NCBI GenBank assembly: GCA_005883885.1 | Contig: VAYF01000130.1 | Span: forward strand, 1-7,295 | DNA from: Actinomycetota bacterium | Lineage (GTDB): Bacteria; Actinomycetota; UBA4738; HRBIN12 | Direction of reading: 5' to 3' | Length of the DNA: 7,295 nt | Part shown: in pieces, positions 1 through 7,295 of the stretch | How the letters are laid out: each line of letters begins with the position of its first letter | Position numbering within the stretch: position 1 is the stretch's first letter | Translations under genes and position numbers: made by a program | The notes under the pieces: model-generated | The model's input: the letters and a program-made list of their open reading frames with translations, nothing else | Told to the model about the DNA's origin: nothing | Databases searched by the model: none

Positions 1-470
1 AGGTCGAGGAAGAGGTCGAGCGCGGCGTCCTCCTGACGACGTTGGACCGGGCGGTCGGCTGGGCGCGCAAACAGTCGATGTGGCCGGCGACGTTCGGGCT
101 GGCGTGTTGCGCGATCGAGATGATGTCGTCCGGCGCCGGCCAGTACGACCTATCCCGGTGGGGCATGGAGCTCTTCCGCGCGTCTCCGCGCCAGTCCGAC
201 CTGCTGATCGTCTCCGGCCGCGTGTCGCAGAAGATGGCGCCGCCGCTCCGACGGATCTACGACCAGATGCCCGAGCCGCGGTGGGTCATCGCCATGGGAG
301 TGTGCGCGTCGGCGGGCGGGATGTTCACGAACTACGCCATCGTGCAGGGCGTCGACACGATCGTGCCGGTCGACGTGTACGTGCCGGGGTGTCCGCCCAA
401 GCCCGAGATGCTGATGTTCGGGATCTTGAAGCTCCAGGAGAAGGTCCGGACGTCGGAGCCGTTCCGGTGA
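1..470 (+). CDS. nuoB: NADH-quinone oxidoreductase subunit B (5' partial)
   Basis: NuoB holds the terminal 4Fe-4S cluster N2, which passes electrons to quinone at the interface with NuoD and NuoH in the peripheral arm of complex I. The frame is open from base 3 and ends at TGA 468-470, giving 155 codons in the window. All four N2 ligands are visible: tandem cysteines at 105-110 (LACCAIEMM), a cysteine at 303-305 (GVCASAGGMF) and one at 390-392 (PGCPPKPE). Their spacing matches the family. The residues encoded before the TTG at 42 (GVLLTTLDRAVGW) are still NuoB-like, so that TTG is not the start; the true start lies just upstream of the window. Family members are usually about 160-220 residues, so little is missing. 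nuoC follows after 16 bases. Identity is certain; only the N-terminus is unknown. Confidence 0.97.
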   Translation, partial: VEEEVERGVLLTTLDRAVGWARKQSMWPATFGLACCAIEMMSSGAGQYDLSRWGMELFRASPRQSDLLIVSGRVSQKMAPPLRRIYDQMPEPRWVIAMGVCASAGGMFTNYAIVQGVDTIVPVDVYVPGCPPKPEMLMFGILKLQEKVRTSEPFR

Positions 471-473
471 GCC

Positions 474-477
474 GAGG
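474..477 (+). promoter_or_regulatory. weak Shine-Dalgarno of nuoC
   Basis: GAGG lies 9 bases before the GTG at 487, inside the 16-base gap after nuoB. It supports GTG 487 as the start, but a second in-frame GTG at 493 cannot be excluded. This is the only real gap between genes in the window. Confidence 0.5.
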
Positions 478-486
478 TCGAGCGAC

Positions 487-987
487 GTGAACGTGGACGG
501 CCTGGCGAGGAAGATCGGGGAACGCGTCCCTGACGTGCTGGTCGCGCGGGGGGAGGTCACGGCCGTCGTCGAGCGCGAGCGGCTGCTCGAGACGCTCGCC
601 TGGCTCCGCGACCAGCCCGACGTCGCGCTCGACTTCCTCTCGTCGGTCACGGCGACCCACTGGCCGGACGTCGACCCCGCGTTCTGGGTCGACTACGAGC
701 TCCGATCGTTCCCGCACAAGCATCGGGCCAGGGTGAAGGTGGGTCTCGACGCAGGGGACGCGCATCTGTCGAGCGTCACGCCGCTGTTCCCGACCGCGGA
801 CTGGCACGAGCGGGAGACCTTCGACTTCTTCGGGATCGTCTTCGATGGACATCCGGACCTGACGCGGATCCTGCTGCCCGACGACTGGGAGGGCTATCCG
901 CTGCGGAAGGACGAGTCGCTCGGAGGCGTCCCCACCTGGTTCCACGGCGCCACGATGCCGCCGGTCGACGAGCGAGGGATGGCCTGA
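487..987 (+). CDS. nuoC: NADH-quinone oxidoreductase subunit C
   Basis: NuoC (30 kDa subunit) is a cofactor-free structural subunit that joins NuoD and NuoB in the peripheral arm. The 166-residue product carries the family signature near residues 106-141: WHERETFDFFGIVFDGHPDL followed by TRILLPDDWEGYPLRKD. The fold domain occupies roughly residues 25-145. The protein is shorter than most homologues known to me (about 200-240), mainly because it lacks N- and C-terminal extensions; the core is complete. The start is GTG 487, with a weak upstream GAGG. The stop TGA (985-987) shares one base with the ATG of nuoD (TGATG). Translation is therefore probably coupled to nuoD, with which nuoC is fused in enterobacteria but not here. 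Confidence 0.96.
   Translation: MNVDGLARKIGERVPDVLVARGEVTAVVERERLLETLAWLRDQPDVALDFLSSVTATHWPDVDPAFWVDYELRSFPHKHRARVKVGLDAGDAHLSSVTPLFPTADWHERETFDFFGIVFDGHPDLTRILLPDDWEGYPLRKDESLGGVPTWFHGATMPPVDERGMA
974..978 (+). promoter_or_regulatory. Shine-Dalgarno of nuoD
   Basis: GAGGG within the last codons of nuoC, 8 bases before ATG 987. It favours ATG 987 over the later in-frame ATG at 1005. Confidence 0.6.
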
Positions 988-2279
988 TGGGCGAGGCCCC
1001 CGAGATGACGACGGCTCCCGACGCCGCGGGGTTCCGCGACCCTGCGACCGGTGAGCTCCGGCAGGAGACGATGATCATCAACATGGGGCCGCAGCACCCC
1101 TCGACCCACGGCGTGCTGCGACTGGTCCTCGAGCTCGACGGCGAGACCGTGATCCGCTGCAAGCCGGTGATCGGCTACCTGCACACCGGGATCGAGAAGA
1201 ACACGGAGTACCGCACATGGATGCAGGGCGTGACGTACGTGACGCGGGCCGATTACCTGGCCCCGTTCTTCAACGAGCTCGCGTATTGCCTGGGCGTCGA
1301 GCGGCTGCTCGGGGTGGAGCCGCCGGAGCGCGCCACCTTGATCCGCATCCTCGTGTGCGAGCTCAACCGGATCACGTCACACCTCGTGTGGCTCGCCACC
1401 AGCGGGCTCGAGCTCGGCGCGGTCTCCGTGATGCTCTACGGCTTCCGGGAGCGCGAGGTCATCATGGAGATCTTCGAGGCGATCACCGGCTTGCGGATGA
1501 ACCACGCCTACATCCGGATCGGCGGCGTGGTGATGGATCTTCCGGACGAGGGACCGCGCAAGATCAGGAGCCTGCTCGATCTGTTGCCCGGGAGGATCGA
1601 CGAGTACGAGACGCTGCTGCACGACAATCCGATCTGGCGCGAGCGGAACGAGGGCGTCGGGGTCCTGACCACCGAGCGGGCGCTCGCGCTCGGCGTGACC
1701 GGTCCGGCCCTGCGGGCCACCGGGATCGGCGCGGATCTGCGTAAGGACATCCCGTACGGCGGCTACGAGTCGTTCGACTTCGACGTGCCGGTTCGGACCG
1801 AGGGCGACGCCTATGCCCGCTACGTCGTCCGCCTCGCTGAGATGCGCGAGTCGCTGAAGATCGCCCGGCAGGCGCTGGAACGGATCGAGGAGATGCCCGG
1901 CCCGGTGATGATCGATGACCCGAAGGTGGGCTGGCCCCCGAGGCTCTCGGTCGGGCCCGACGGGATCGGCAACGACCCGGAGTACCTGCGCCACATCATG
2001 GAGGAGTCGATGGAGGCCTTGATCCATCACTTCAAGATGGTCACGCAGGGGGTCGAGGTCCCTGCCGGCGAGGTCTTCAGCGCGGTGGAATCCCCGCGGG
2101 GCGAGCTCGGGTACCTGATCGTATCCGACGGCGGGCACCGCCCGTACCGCGTCAAGATCCGCGATCCGTCCTTCGTCAACCTCCAAGCCCTGCCGGCCTT
2201 GATCGAGGGGTACCTCGTCGCCGACACGGTCGCCTCGGTCGCGTCGCTCGATCCGGTCCTCGGGGGTGTCGACCGCTGA
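987..2279 (+). CDS. nuoD: NADH-quinone oxidoreductase subunit D
   Basis: NuoD (49 kDa subunit) forms much of the quinone-reduction pocket next to cluster N2 and descends from the large subunit of [NiFe] hydrogenases. The 430-residue product shows MGPQHPSTHGVLRL (33-46), GYLHTGIEK (63-71), YVTRADYLAPFFNE (84-97), IRIGGV (about 176-181) and the C-terminal LDPVLGGVDR. His41 and Tyr90 correspond to the His and Tyr that bind the quinone headgroup (His38 and Tyr87 in Thermus Nqo4), with the same 49-residue spacing. The hydrogenase Ni-binding cysteines are absent, as expected for NuoD. Length agrees with the family (about 400-440). The start ATG overlaps the nuoC stop by one base, and the stop TGA (2277-2279) overlaps the nuoE ATG by one base. 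Identity is certain. Confidence 0.98.
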   Translation: MGEAPEMTTAPDAAGFRDPATGELRQETMIINMGPQHPSTHGVLRLVLELDGETVIRCKPVIGYLHTGIEKNTEYRTWMQGVTYVTRADYLAPFFNELAYCLGVERLLGVEPPERATLIRILVCELNRITSHLVWLATSGLELGAVSVMLYGFREREVIMEIFEAITGLRMNHAYIRIGGVVMDLPDEGPRKIRSLLDLLPGRIDEYETLLHDNPIWRERNEGVGVLTTERALALGVTGPALRATGIGADLRKDIPYGGYESFDFDVPVRTEGDAYARYVVRLAEMRESLKIARQALERIEEMPGPVMIDDPKVGWPPRLSVGPDGIGNDPEYLRHIMEESMEALIHHFKMVTQGVEVPAGEVFSAVESPRGELGYLIVSDGGHRPYRVKIRDPSFVNLQALPALIEGYLVADTVASVASLDPVLGGVDR

Positions 2280-2850
2280 TGACCGTGTTCGAAGGCCCTG
2301 TCCGATCGGACGCGGACTCGATCCTCGCTCGCTACCCGGAGGCCCATCGACGGTCGGCGGTGATGCCGCTGCTCTATCTCGCGCAGTCGGTCGAAGGCTC
2401 CGTCACGCGTGATGCGCTCCGTGAGATCGGGGCGCTCCTCGGGATCACGACGGCTGAGGTCGAGGGGGTGGCCAGCTTCTACACGATGTTCCGGCTGCGA
2501 CCGACGGGGACGCACGTGATCAGCGTGTGCACCAATCTCGCCTGCAAGCTCCGCGGCGCGGAGGCGGTGTTCGAGGAGGCACACGAGGCGTCCGGGGTCG
2601 CGCACGGCGCGGAGCTGTCCGACGACGGTCTGTTCACCGTCCACGAGGAAGAGTGCCTCGGGGTCTGTGACTTCGCCCCGGCGGTCCAGATCAACTTCTG
2701 CAACCACGACAACGTCACCCCCGAGCGGATGCGTGAGCTCGTCGCGGGGCTGCGGGCCGGCGAGGTTCCCTCGCCGGCCCGCGGCCCCGCGTTCGACAGC
2801 TTCAGGGCCGCGTCGCGCGCGCTCGCCGGCCTGGAGGAGGTCCCGTCGGC

Positions 2851-2854
<4 letters not shown>
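2279..2854 (+). CDS. nuoE: NADH-quinone oxidoreductase subunit E
   Basis: NuoE (24 kDa subunit) is a thioredoxin-like ferredoxin that binds the 2Fe-2S cluster N1a next to the FMN in NuoF. The 191-residue product has an N-terminal helical part (about 1-75) and the ferredoxin domain (about 76-150). The ligands Cys84, Cys89, Cys126 and Cys130 are arranged C-x4-C, 36 residues, C-x3-C. Beyond about residue 155 the chain is a Gly/Pro/Ala/Arg-rich tail not recognisable as part of the fold; its coding DNA is a near-perfect inverted repeat (2743-2791). The start ATG 2279 shares one base with the nuoD stop. The Shine-Dalgarno is poor (GGGGGTG at 2262-2268, about 10 bases upstream), so initiation may depend on translating ribosomes arriving from nuoD. 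The end overlaps nuoF by four bases (GTGA). Confidence 0.97.
2743..2791. repeat. very long hairpin-forming inverted repeat in the nuoE 3' tail
   Basis: Arms 2743-2765 and 2769-2791 pair around a 3-base loop (TTC, 2766-2768). Of 23 pairs, 22 are Watson-Crick and one is a U-G wobble (2751 with 2783). Nearly all pairs are G-C. The inner arm sequences are GGGCCGGCGAGG and CCTCGCCGGCCC. The sequence encodes NuoE residues of about 155-171, past the ferredoxin domain. The base of the stem ends 41 bases before the nuoF Shine-Dalgarno. No T-run follows, so it is not a classical intrinsic terminator. The role is unknown; pausing, attenuation, mRNA processing or a small palindromic insertion are possible. 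Confidence 0.9.
2833..2840 (+). promoter_or_regulatory. Shine-Dalgarno of nuoF
   Basis: GGAGGAGG lies within the last codons of nuoE, 10 bases before GTG 2851. It fixes the GTG as the nuoF start, even though it overlaps the nuoE stop. The same bases encode the Glu-Glu near the NuoE C-terminus. Confidence 0.8.
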
Positions 2855-4148
<1,294 letters not shown>

Positions 4149-4149
<1 letters not shown>

Positions 4150-6560
4150 TGCCTCAGCAGCCCGTCACGCTCGCGATCGACGACAAAGAGGTGACCGTTC
4201 CGAAAGGGACGCTCATCATCCGAGCCGCCGAGCAGCTCGGCATCGAGGTCCCCCGGTTCTGCGATCACCCGTACCTCGCGCCGGCCGGGGCCTGCCGCCA
4301 GTGCTACGTCCAGGTGGAGGGGCAGGCGAAGCTGCAGACCTCCTGCACGGTCACCGTCGCCCCCGGGATGGTGGTGCGCACCCAGAACACGAGCGATGCC
4401 GCCCGACAGGCGCAGGTCGCGAACCTCGAGTTCTTGCTCCTCAACCACCCGCTCGATTGCCCCATCTGCGACCGCGGCGGTGAGTGCCCGCTGCAGGATC
4501 AGGCGCTCGCCTTCGGTCCCGGCGAGAGCCGATTCATCGATGCGAAGCGCGTCTTCCCGAAGCCGGTTCCGCTCTCGCCGTTGGTCGGTTTGGACCGCGA
4601 GCGGTGCATCCTGTGCGCCCGGTGCACGCGGTTCTGCGACGAGATCAGCGGCGACCGGTTCCTCGAGCTGTTCGCCCGGAGCGCGGGGGAGCGGGTCTCG
4701 ATCGCCGCCGGGGAGGACTTCCGCTCGCCCTTCAGCGGCAACACGGTCCAGATCTGCCCGGTCGGGGCGCTCACCGCGACGCCGTACCGGTTCGTCGCCC
4801 GACCGTTCGACCTCACCTCCGGCGATTCCGTGTGCCAGCACTGCAGCGCGGGGTGCAACGTCCGCGTCGATGTCCGTCGCGGCGAGGTCGTGCGCGTGCT
4901 CGCCCGGGAGAACCCCGACGTGAACGACGCGTGGATCTGCGACAAGGGGCGGTTCGCGTACCGGCATGCCGACGCCCCCGGAAGGATCACGACGCCGTTG
5001 ATCCGCGATCGCGGGCTGGAGCCCGCTTCGTTCGGCGAGGTCCTCCCGTGGCTCGCCGAACGGTGCCGGACCGGGCGTGTGGCGTTCCTCACCGGCGGTC
5101 GTCTGATGGACGAGGACTACTACGCGCTGTCGAAGCTCGCCCGCACGGTGATCGGGACGAACGACCTGGATCATCGCCGCGCGTTCCACGGCGGGTTGGC
5201 CGAGGCCGTCGCCGCGGCGGCCGTCACCGATCGCTCGCGGTCGGTGACGTACGCCGACATCGAGCACGCGCCCGTGATCCTGCTGGCGGGCCTCGATGCG
5301 GAGCAGGAGGTCCCGATCCTGCATCTGCGGATCCGCAAGGCCGCAGCAGGGGGAGCGAAGGTCTTCGTCGTGCATCCGCGTCGGACGCGGCTGCACGACG
5401 TCGCCGAGCACCTGCCGACCCGGCCGGGCCACGAGGTCTTCGTCCTCGACAGGATCCGGGAAGGGGTCGACGACGGATCGTTCGAGGCGCGCGCGGGAGC
5501 TGCGCTGCGCAGCGCGGGGGACCGGGGCATCGTGCTCGCGGGTGAACGGCTCGCCGAGCATCCGCTCGCCGCAGACCTGGCGCTCGCGGTTGCGAGCAAG
5601 GTCGGCTCCCGGTTCGGCTACGTGACCCGCCGCGCGAACGATCGAGGCGCGCTCGGCGCCGGCGTGCATCCCTCGTTGCTGCCTGGTGGCCGGCGCTTCG
5701 GCGTCGCCGGCGAACGCGCGGAGGTGGAGGCCGTGTGGGGCCCGATCATGGCCTCCGAGGAGGGCAAGGATGCCCAGGAGATCCTGCAGGCCTGCGCCGA
5801 CCGGAGCGTGGACGTGCTGTTCGTGATCGGCGCCGACCCGCTCCGCGACCACCCGGACGCGGTGCTGGCGCGGCGAGCCCTCGCCAACGTATCCACGCTG
5901 GTGGTGCAATCCGTCGAGCTCGGTGCGCTCGAGCCCTTCGCCAGCGTCTTCCTGCCGGCCGCGCCGGCGGTCGAGAAGGACGGCCACCTCACGGACTGGG
6001 AGGGCAGATGGCAGCGGATCCGGCCGGTCCGCGACGCGCTGGGCATCAGCCGGCCCGACTGGGAGATCTTCGCCGGGCTCGCCGCCGCGATGGGTTCGGA
6101 CCTGGGGTTCGAAACCCTCGAGGAGCTCCACGAGGAGATGGCGTCGCTCTTCGCTCCGCGGGTCATGCCGGAGCGGCCCAACGTCTGGGCCGGCGCCGGC
6201 GCGCCGCAATGGCTCGACGACCTCACGCTGTTCACGTACCCACTCCTCGTGGACGAAGGCAGGCTGTCGGATCGGGCGGAGGAGCTCAAGGCCGCGCTGG
6301 AGGAGCCCGCGTTCGCGGAGATGCACCCGGTGGATGCGGAGAAGCGGGCCCTCGTGGACGGAGTCGGCGTGCGGCTCACCACCCCCGCCGGCGACGCGAC
6401 CGTACCGCTCCGCGTCACGGAGCACGTCGCCGCCGGCTCCGTCTTCGTCCCCTTCAACCAACCGGGTCTTGCGGCGAACACCCTCCTGTCGGGACGGTCG
6501 ACGGCCTCGGTCACCGTCGAGGCCGTCACTACGGCTGTGCAGGAGGAGGCGCGGGCATGA
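4149..6560 (+). CDS. nuoG: NADH-quinone oxidoreductase subunit G
   Basis: NuoG (75 kDa subunit) carries the Fe-S wire from NuoF towards NuoI. The 803-residue product has an N-terminal 2Fe-2S ferredoxin domain (about 1-80) with N1b ligands Cys38, Cys49, Cys52 and Cys66. The His/Cys N5 site follows: His100, Cys104, Cys107, Cys113 (HPLDCPICDRGGEC). N4 is bound by Cys153, Cys156, Cys159 and Cys203 (CILCARCTRFCDE, ICPVGAL). A fourth 4Fe-4S motif, Cys229-x2-Cys232-x3-Cys236-x27-Cys264, is the off-pathway cluster N7. Residues of about 270-690 form the molybdopterin-oxidoreductase-like domain, and about 735-795 resemble the dinucleotide-binding-like C-terminal domain; NuoG is not known to bind the molybdenum cofactor. 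The length is close to the actinobacterial form (about 800). The ATG overlaps the nuoF stop by one base; the end overlaps nuoH by four (ATGA). Confidence 0.98.
5222..5249. repeat. 12-pair hairpin-forming inverted repeat inside nuoG
   Basis: CGTCACCGATCG (5222-5233) pairs with CGGTCGGTGACG (5238-5249) around the loop CTCG. Eleven pairs are Watson-Crick and one is U-G (5231/5240). It encodes part of the molybdopterin-like domain (about residues 358-367). Its arms pair third codon positions with third codon positions. The role is unknown, and chance is possible. Confidence 0.6.
5366..5400. repeat. 15-pair inverted repeat with one mismatch inside nuoG
   Basis: The outer arms CGTCGTGCA (5366-5374) and TGCACGACG (5392-5400) are exactly complementary. 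After one T/C mismatch (5375/5391), the inner arms CCGCGT (5376-5381) and ACGCGG (5385-5390) continue the stem to a 3-base loop that is exactly the codon CGG of Arg412. It lies in the molybdopterin-like domain. No T-run follows. The role is unknown. Confidence 0.75.
6500..6527. repeat. 12-pair hairpin-forming inverted repeat just upstream of nuoH
   Basis: GACGGCCTCG (6500-6509) pairs exactly with CGAGGCCGTC (6518-6527). Two G-U pairs (6510/6517 and 6511/6516) extend the stem to the loop CACC. It ends 13 bases before the nuoH Shine-Dalgarno, within the last codons of nuoG. A competing smaller stem (6522-6526 with 6531-6535) shares its 3' side. No T-run follows. Confidence 0.65.
6541..6549 (+). 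promoter_or_regulatory. Shine-Dalgarno of nuoH
   Basis: AGGAGGAGG sits 7 bases before ATG 6557, in the last codons of nuoG, where it encodes Glu-Glu. It is strong and supports the start that overlaps the nuoG stop by four bases. Confidence 0.85.
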
Positions 6561-7295
6561 GCGGTATCGACTGGGTGCTCCTGGCCGGTCGCGTGATCCT
6601 CGTGTTCGTCGCGCTCCTCCTCTCGGTGCTCCTGTACATCTGGATGGAGCGGAAGGTCATCGCCGACTTCCAGACGCGGACCGGCCCGATGCGGGCCGGT
6701 CCGCGCGGCGTCCTGGTCACGTTCGCCGACGGTCTCAAGCTCTTCTTCAAGGAGTCGATCACGCCGACCAACGCCGATCGTCCCGTCTACCTGCTGGCGC
6801 CGATCCTGGCGACGATCCCTGCGTTCTTGGCGTTCTCCGTGATCCCGTTCGGTTCACCGGTCACGATCTTCGGTCGCACGGTGCCGCTCCAGCTGGCCGA
6901 TCTCAACATCGGCGTGCTCTGGGTGCTCGCGATGACGTCGATCGGCGTCTACGCGGTCGTCCTCGCCGGGTGGTCGAGTGGTTCGAACTATCCGCTGCTC
7001 GGCGCCGTGCGCTCGACCGCCCAGATGGTCAGCTACGAGGTCGCGATGTCGCTCGCACTGGTCGCCGTGATCATGTTCAGCGGCCACCTGACGATGTCGG
7101 AGATCGTGGCGCAGCAGGACAAGGTCTGGAACGTGATCCCGCAGTTCCCGGCCTTCGTCGTGTACCTGATCTGTGCGCTCGCCGAGGTCAACCGGCCTCC
7201 GTTCGACCTCGCCGAGGCCGAGTCGGAGCTCGTCGCAGGCTTCCACACGGAGTATTCGGGGATCCGGTTCGCTCTGTTCTACCTGGGTGAGTACG
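6557..7295 (+). CDS. nuoH: NADH-quinone oxidoreductase subunit H (3' partial)
   Basis: NuoH is the membrane subunit that contacts the peripheral arm and forms the entrance and chamber for quinone; it also starts the proton-translocation path. The window holds 246 codons, open to the end; full-length NuoH is typically about 320-430 residues. Visible membrane segments are at about 6-29, 77-98, 116-139, 160-176 and 196-210. Family motifs are ERKV (31-34), ADGLKLFFKE (57-66), GWSSGSNYPLLGAVRSTAQMVSYE (139-161) and the acidic loop EVNRPPFDLAEAESEL (210-225), followed by GFHTEYSGIRFALFYLGEY at the window end. The usual GPNR of the loop after helix 1 reads GPMR here (Met45). Codons 40-50 form a perfect 14-bp inverted repeat. 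The start is ATG 6557 with a strong Shine-Dalgarno. Confidence 0.97.
   Translation, partial: MSGIDWVLLAGRVILVFVALLLSVLLYIWMERKVIADFQTRTGPMRAGPRGVLVTFADGLKLFFKESITPTNADRPVYLLAPILATIPAFLAFSVIPFGSPVTIFGRTVPLQLADLNIGVLWVLAMTSIGVYAVVLAGWSSGSNYPLLGAVRSTAQMVSYEVAMSLALVAVIMFSGHLTMSEIVAQQDKVWNVIPQFPAFVVYLICALAEVNRPPFDLAEAESELVAGFHTEYSGIRFALFYLGEY
6675..6705. repeat. perfect 14-bp hairpin-forming inverted repeat early in nuoH
   Basis: CGCGGACCGGCCCG (6675-6688) is the exact reverse complement of 6692-6705, with a 3-base loop ATG that is the codon of Met45. The pairing is codon-aligned: Pro44 CCG with Arg46 CGG, Gly43 GGC with Ala47 GCC, Thr42 ACC with Gly48 GGT, and Arg41 CGG with Pro49 CCG. Thirteen of 14 pairs are G-C. 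It lies about 118-148 bases after the nuoH start codon, in the conserved loop after the first membrane helix. No T-run follows, so a classical terminator is unlikely. Confidence 0.88.

Noticed and set aside
1..20. Direct repeat AGGTCGAG at 1-8 and 13-20
   Set aside because: It only reflects repeated Val-Glu codons in the acidic N-terminus of NuoB.
42..44. TTG as the nuoB start
   Set aside because: The translated sequence before it is still NuoB-like, so the gene simply runs in from outside the window.
2743..2791. Intrinsic transcription terminator reading of the nuoE hairpin
   Set aside because: No T-run follows the stem, and essential genes of the same complex follow at once. Termination here would need a U-tract-less mechanism that sequence alone cannot show.
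5502..5515. 14-bp perfect palindrome GCGCTGCGCAGCGC in nuoG, and 12-bp palindromes such as 1950-1961 and 2300-2311
   Set aside because: Spacer-less palindromes of 12-14 bp are expected about one to a few times in a window of this length and G+C content. They lie inside codons with no positional logic.
6104..6117. GGGGTTCGAAACCC resembling a tRNA T-arm
   Set aside because: It is inside the well-supported nuoG coding sequence, and no acceptor, D or anticodon arm surrounds it.

Overview
This window is an ordinary chromosomal respiratory operon. It carries the middle of a nuo cluster for the proton-pumping NADH:quinone oxidoreductase (respiratory complex I), all on the + strand, in the canonical order nuoB (5' end cut off), nuoC, nuoD, nuoE, nuoF, nuoG, nuoH (3' end cut off). 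The DNA is very G+C rich with strong G/C preference at third codon positions. Start and stop codons overlap at almost every junction, and nuoC and nuoD are separate genes rather than a fused nuoCD. As I remember family sequences, NuoF, NuoG and NuoH look closest to actinobacterial homologues. I therefore infer an aerobic or respiring, probably actinobacterial organism (possibly an uncultured lineage). No phylogenetic search was possible, so class-level placement is open.

Layout: 1-470 nuoB (connecting subunit, terminal cluster N2); 487-987 nuoC and 987-2279 nuoD (connecting module, quinone site); 2279-2854 nuoE, 2851-4149 nuoF and 4149-6560 nuoG (NADH dehydrogenase module: FMN, NADH site, clusters N1a, N3, N1b, N4, N5 and N7); 6557 to the window end nuoH (first membrane subunit, quinone chamber). 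Electrons run NADH, FMN in NuoF, Fe-S chain through NuoF/NuoG (then NuoI, outside the window), N2 in NuoB, and quinone at the NuoD/NuoB/NuoH interface. nuoA is expected upstream and nuoI-N downstream. Every catalytic or cluster-binding residue I checked is present, so the genes look intact and functional.

There is no intergenic stretch longer than 16 bases, no RNA gene, mobile element or CRISPR array, and no recognisable promoter or terminator. I did not find a novel gene system.

What the gene calls do not explain is RNA-level structure. Several unusually long inverted repeats with 3-4 base loops sit inside the coding sequence. The most extreme is a 23-pair stem in the 3' tail of nuoE (2743-2791), followed by a perfect 14-bp stem early in nuoH (6675-6705), a 15-pair stem with one mismatch in nuoG (5366-5400) and a 12-pair stem just before the nuoH ribosome binding site (6500-6527). 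In addition, the nuoF start codon and the nuoG Shine-Dalgarno can be folded into local stems. Structured sites therefore occur at the E/F, F/G and G/H junctions but not at B/C, C/D or D/E. This may mark differential expression or mRNA processing within the operon, and it is the main thing worth checking.
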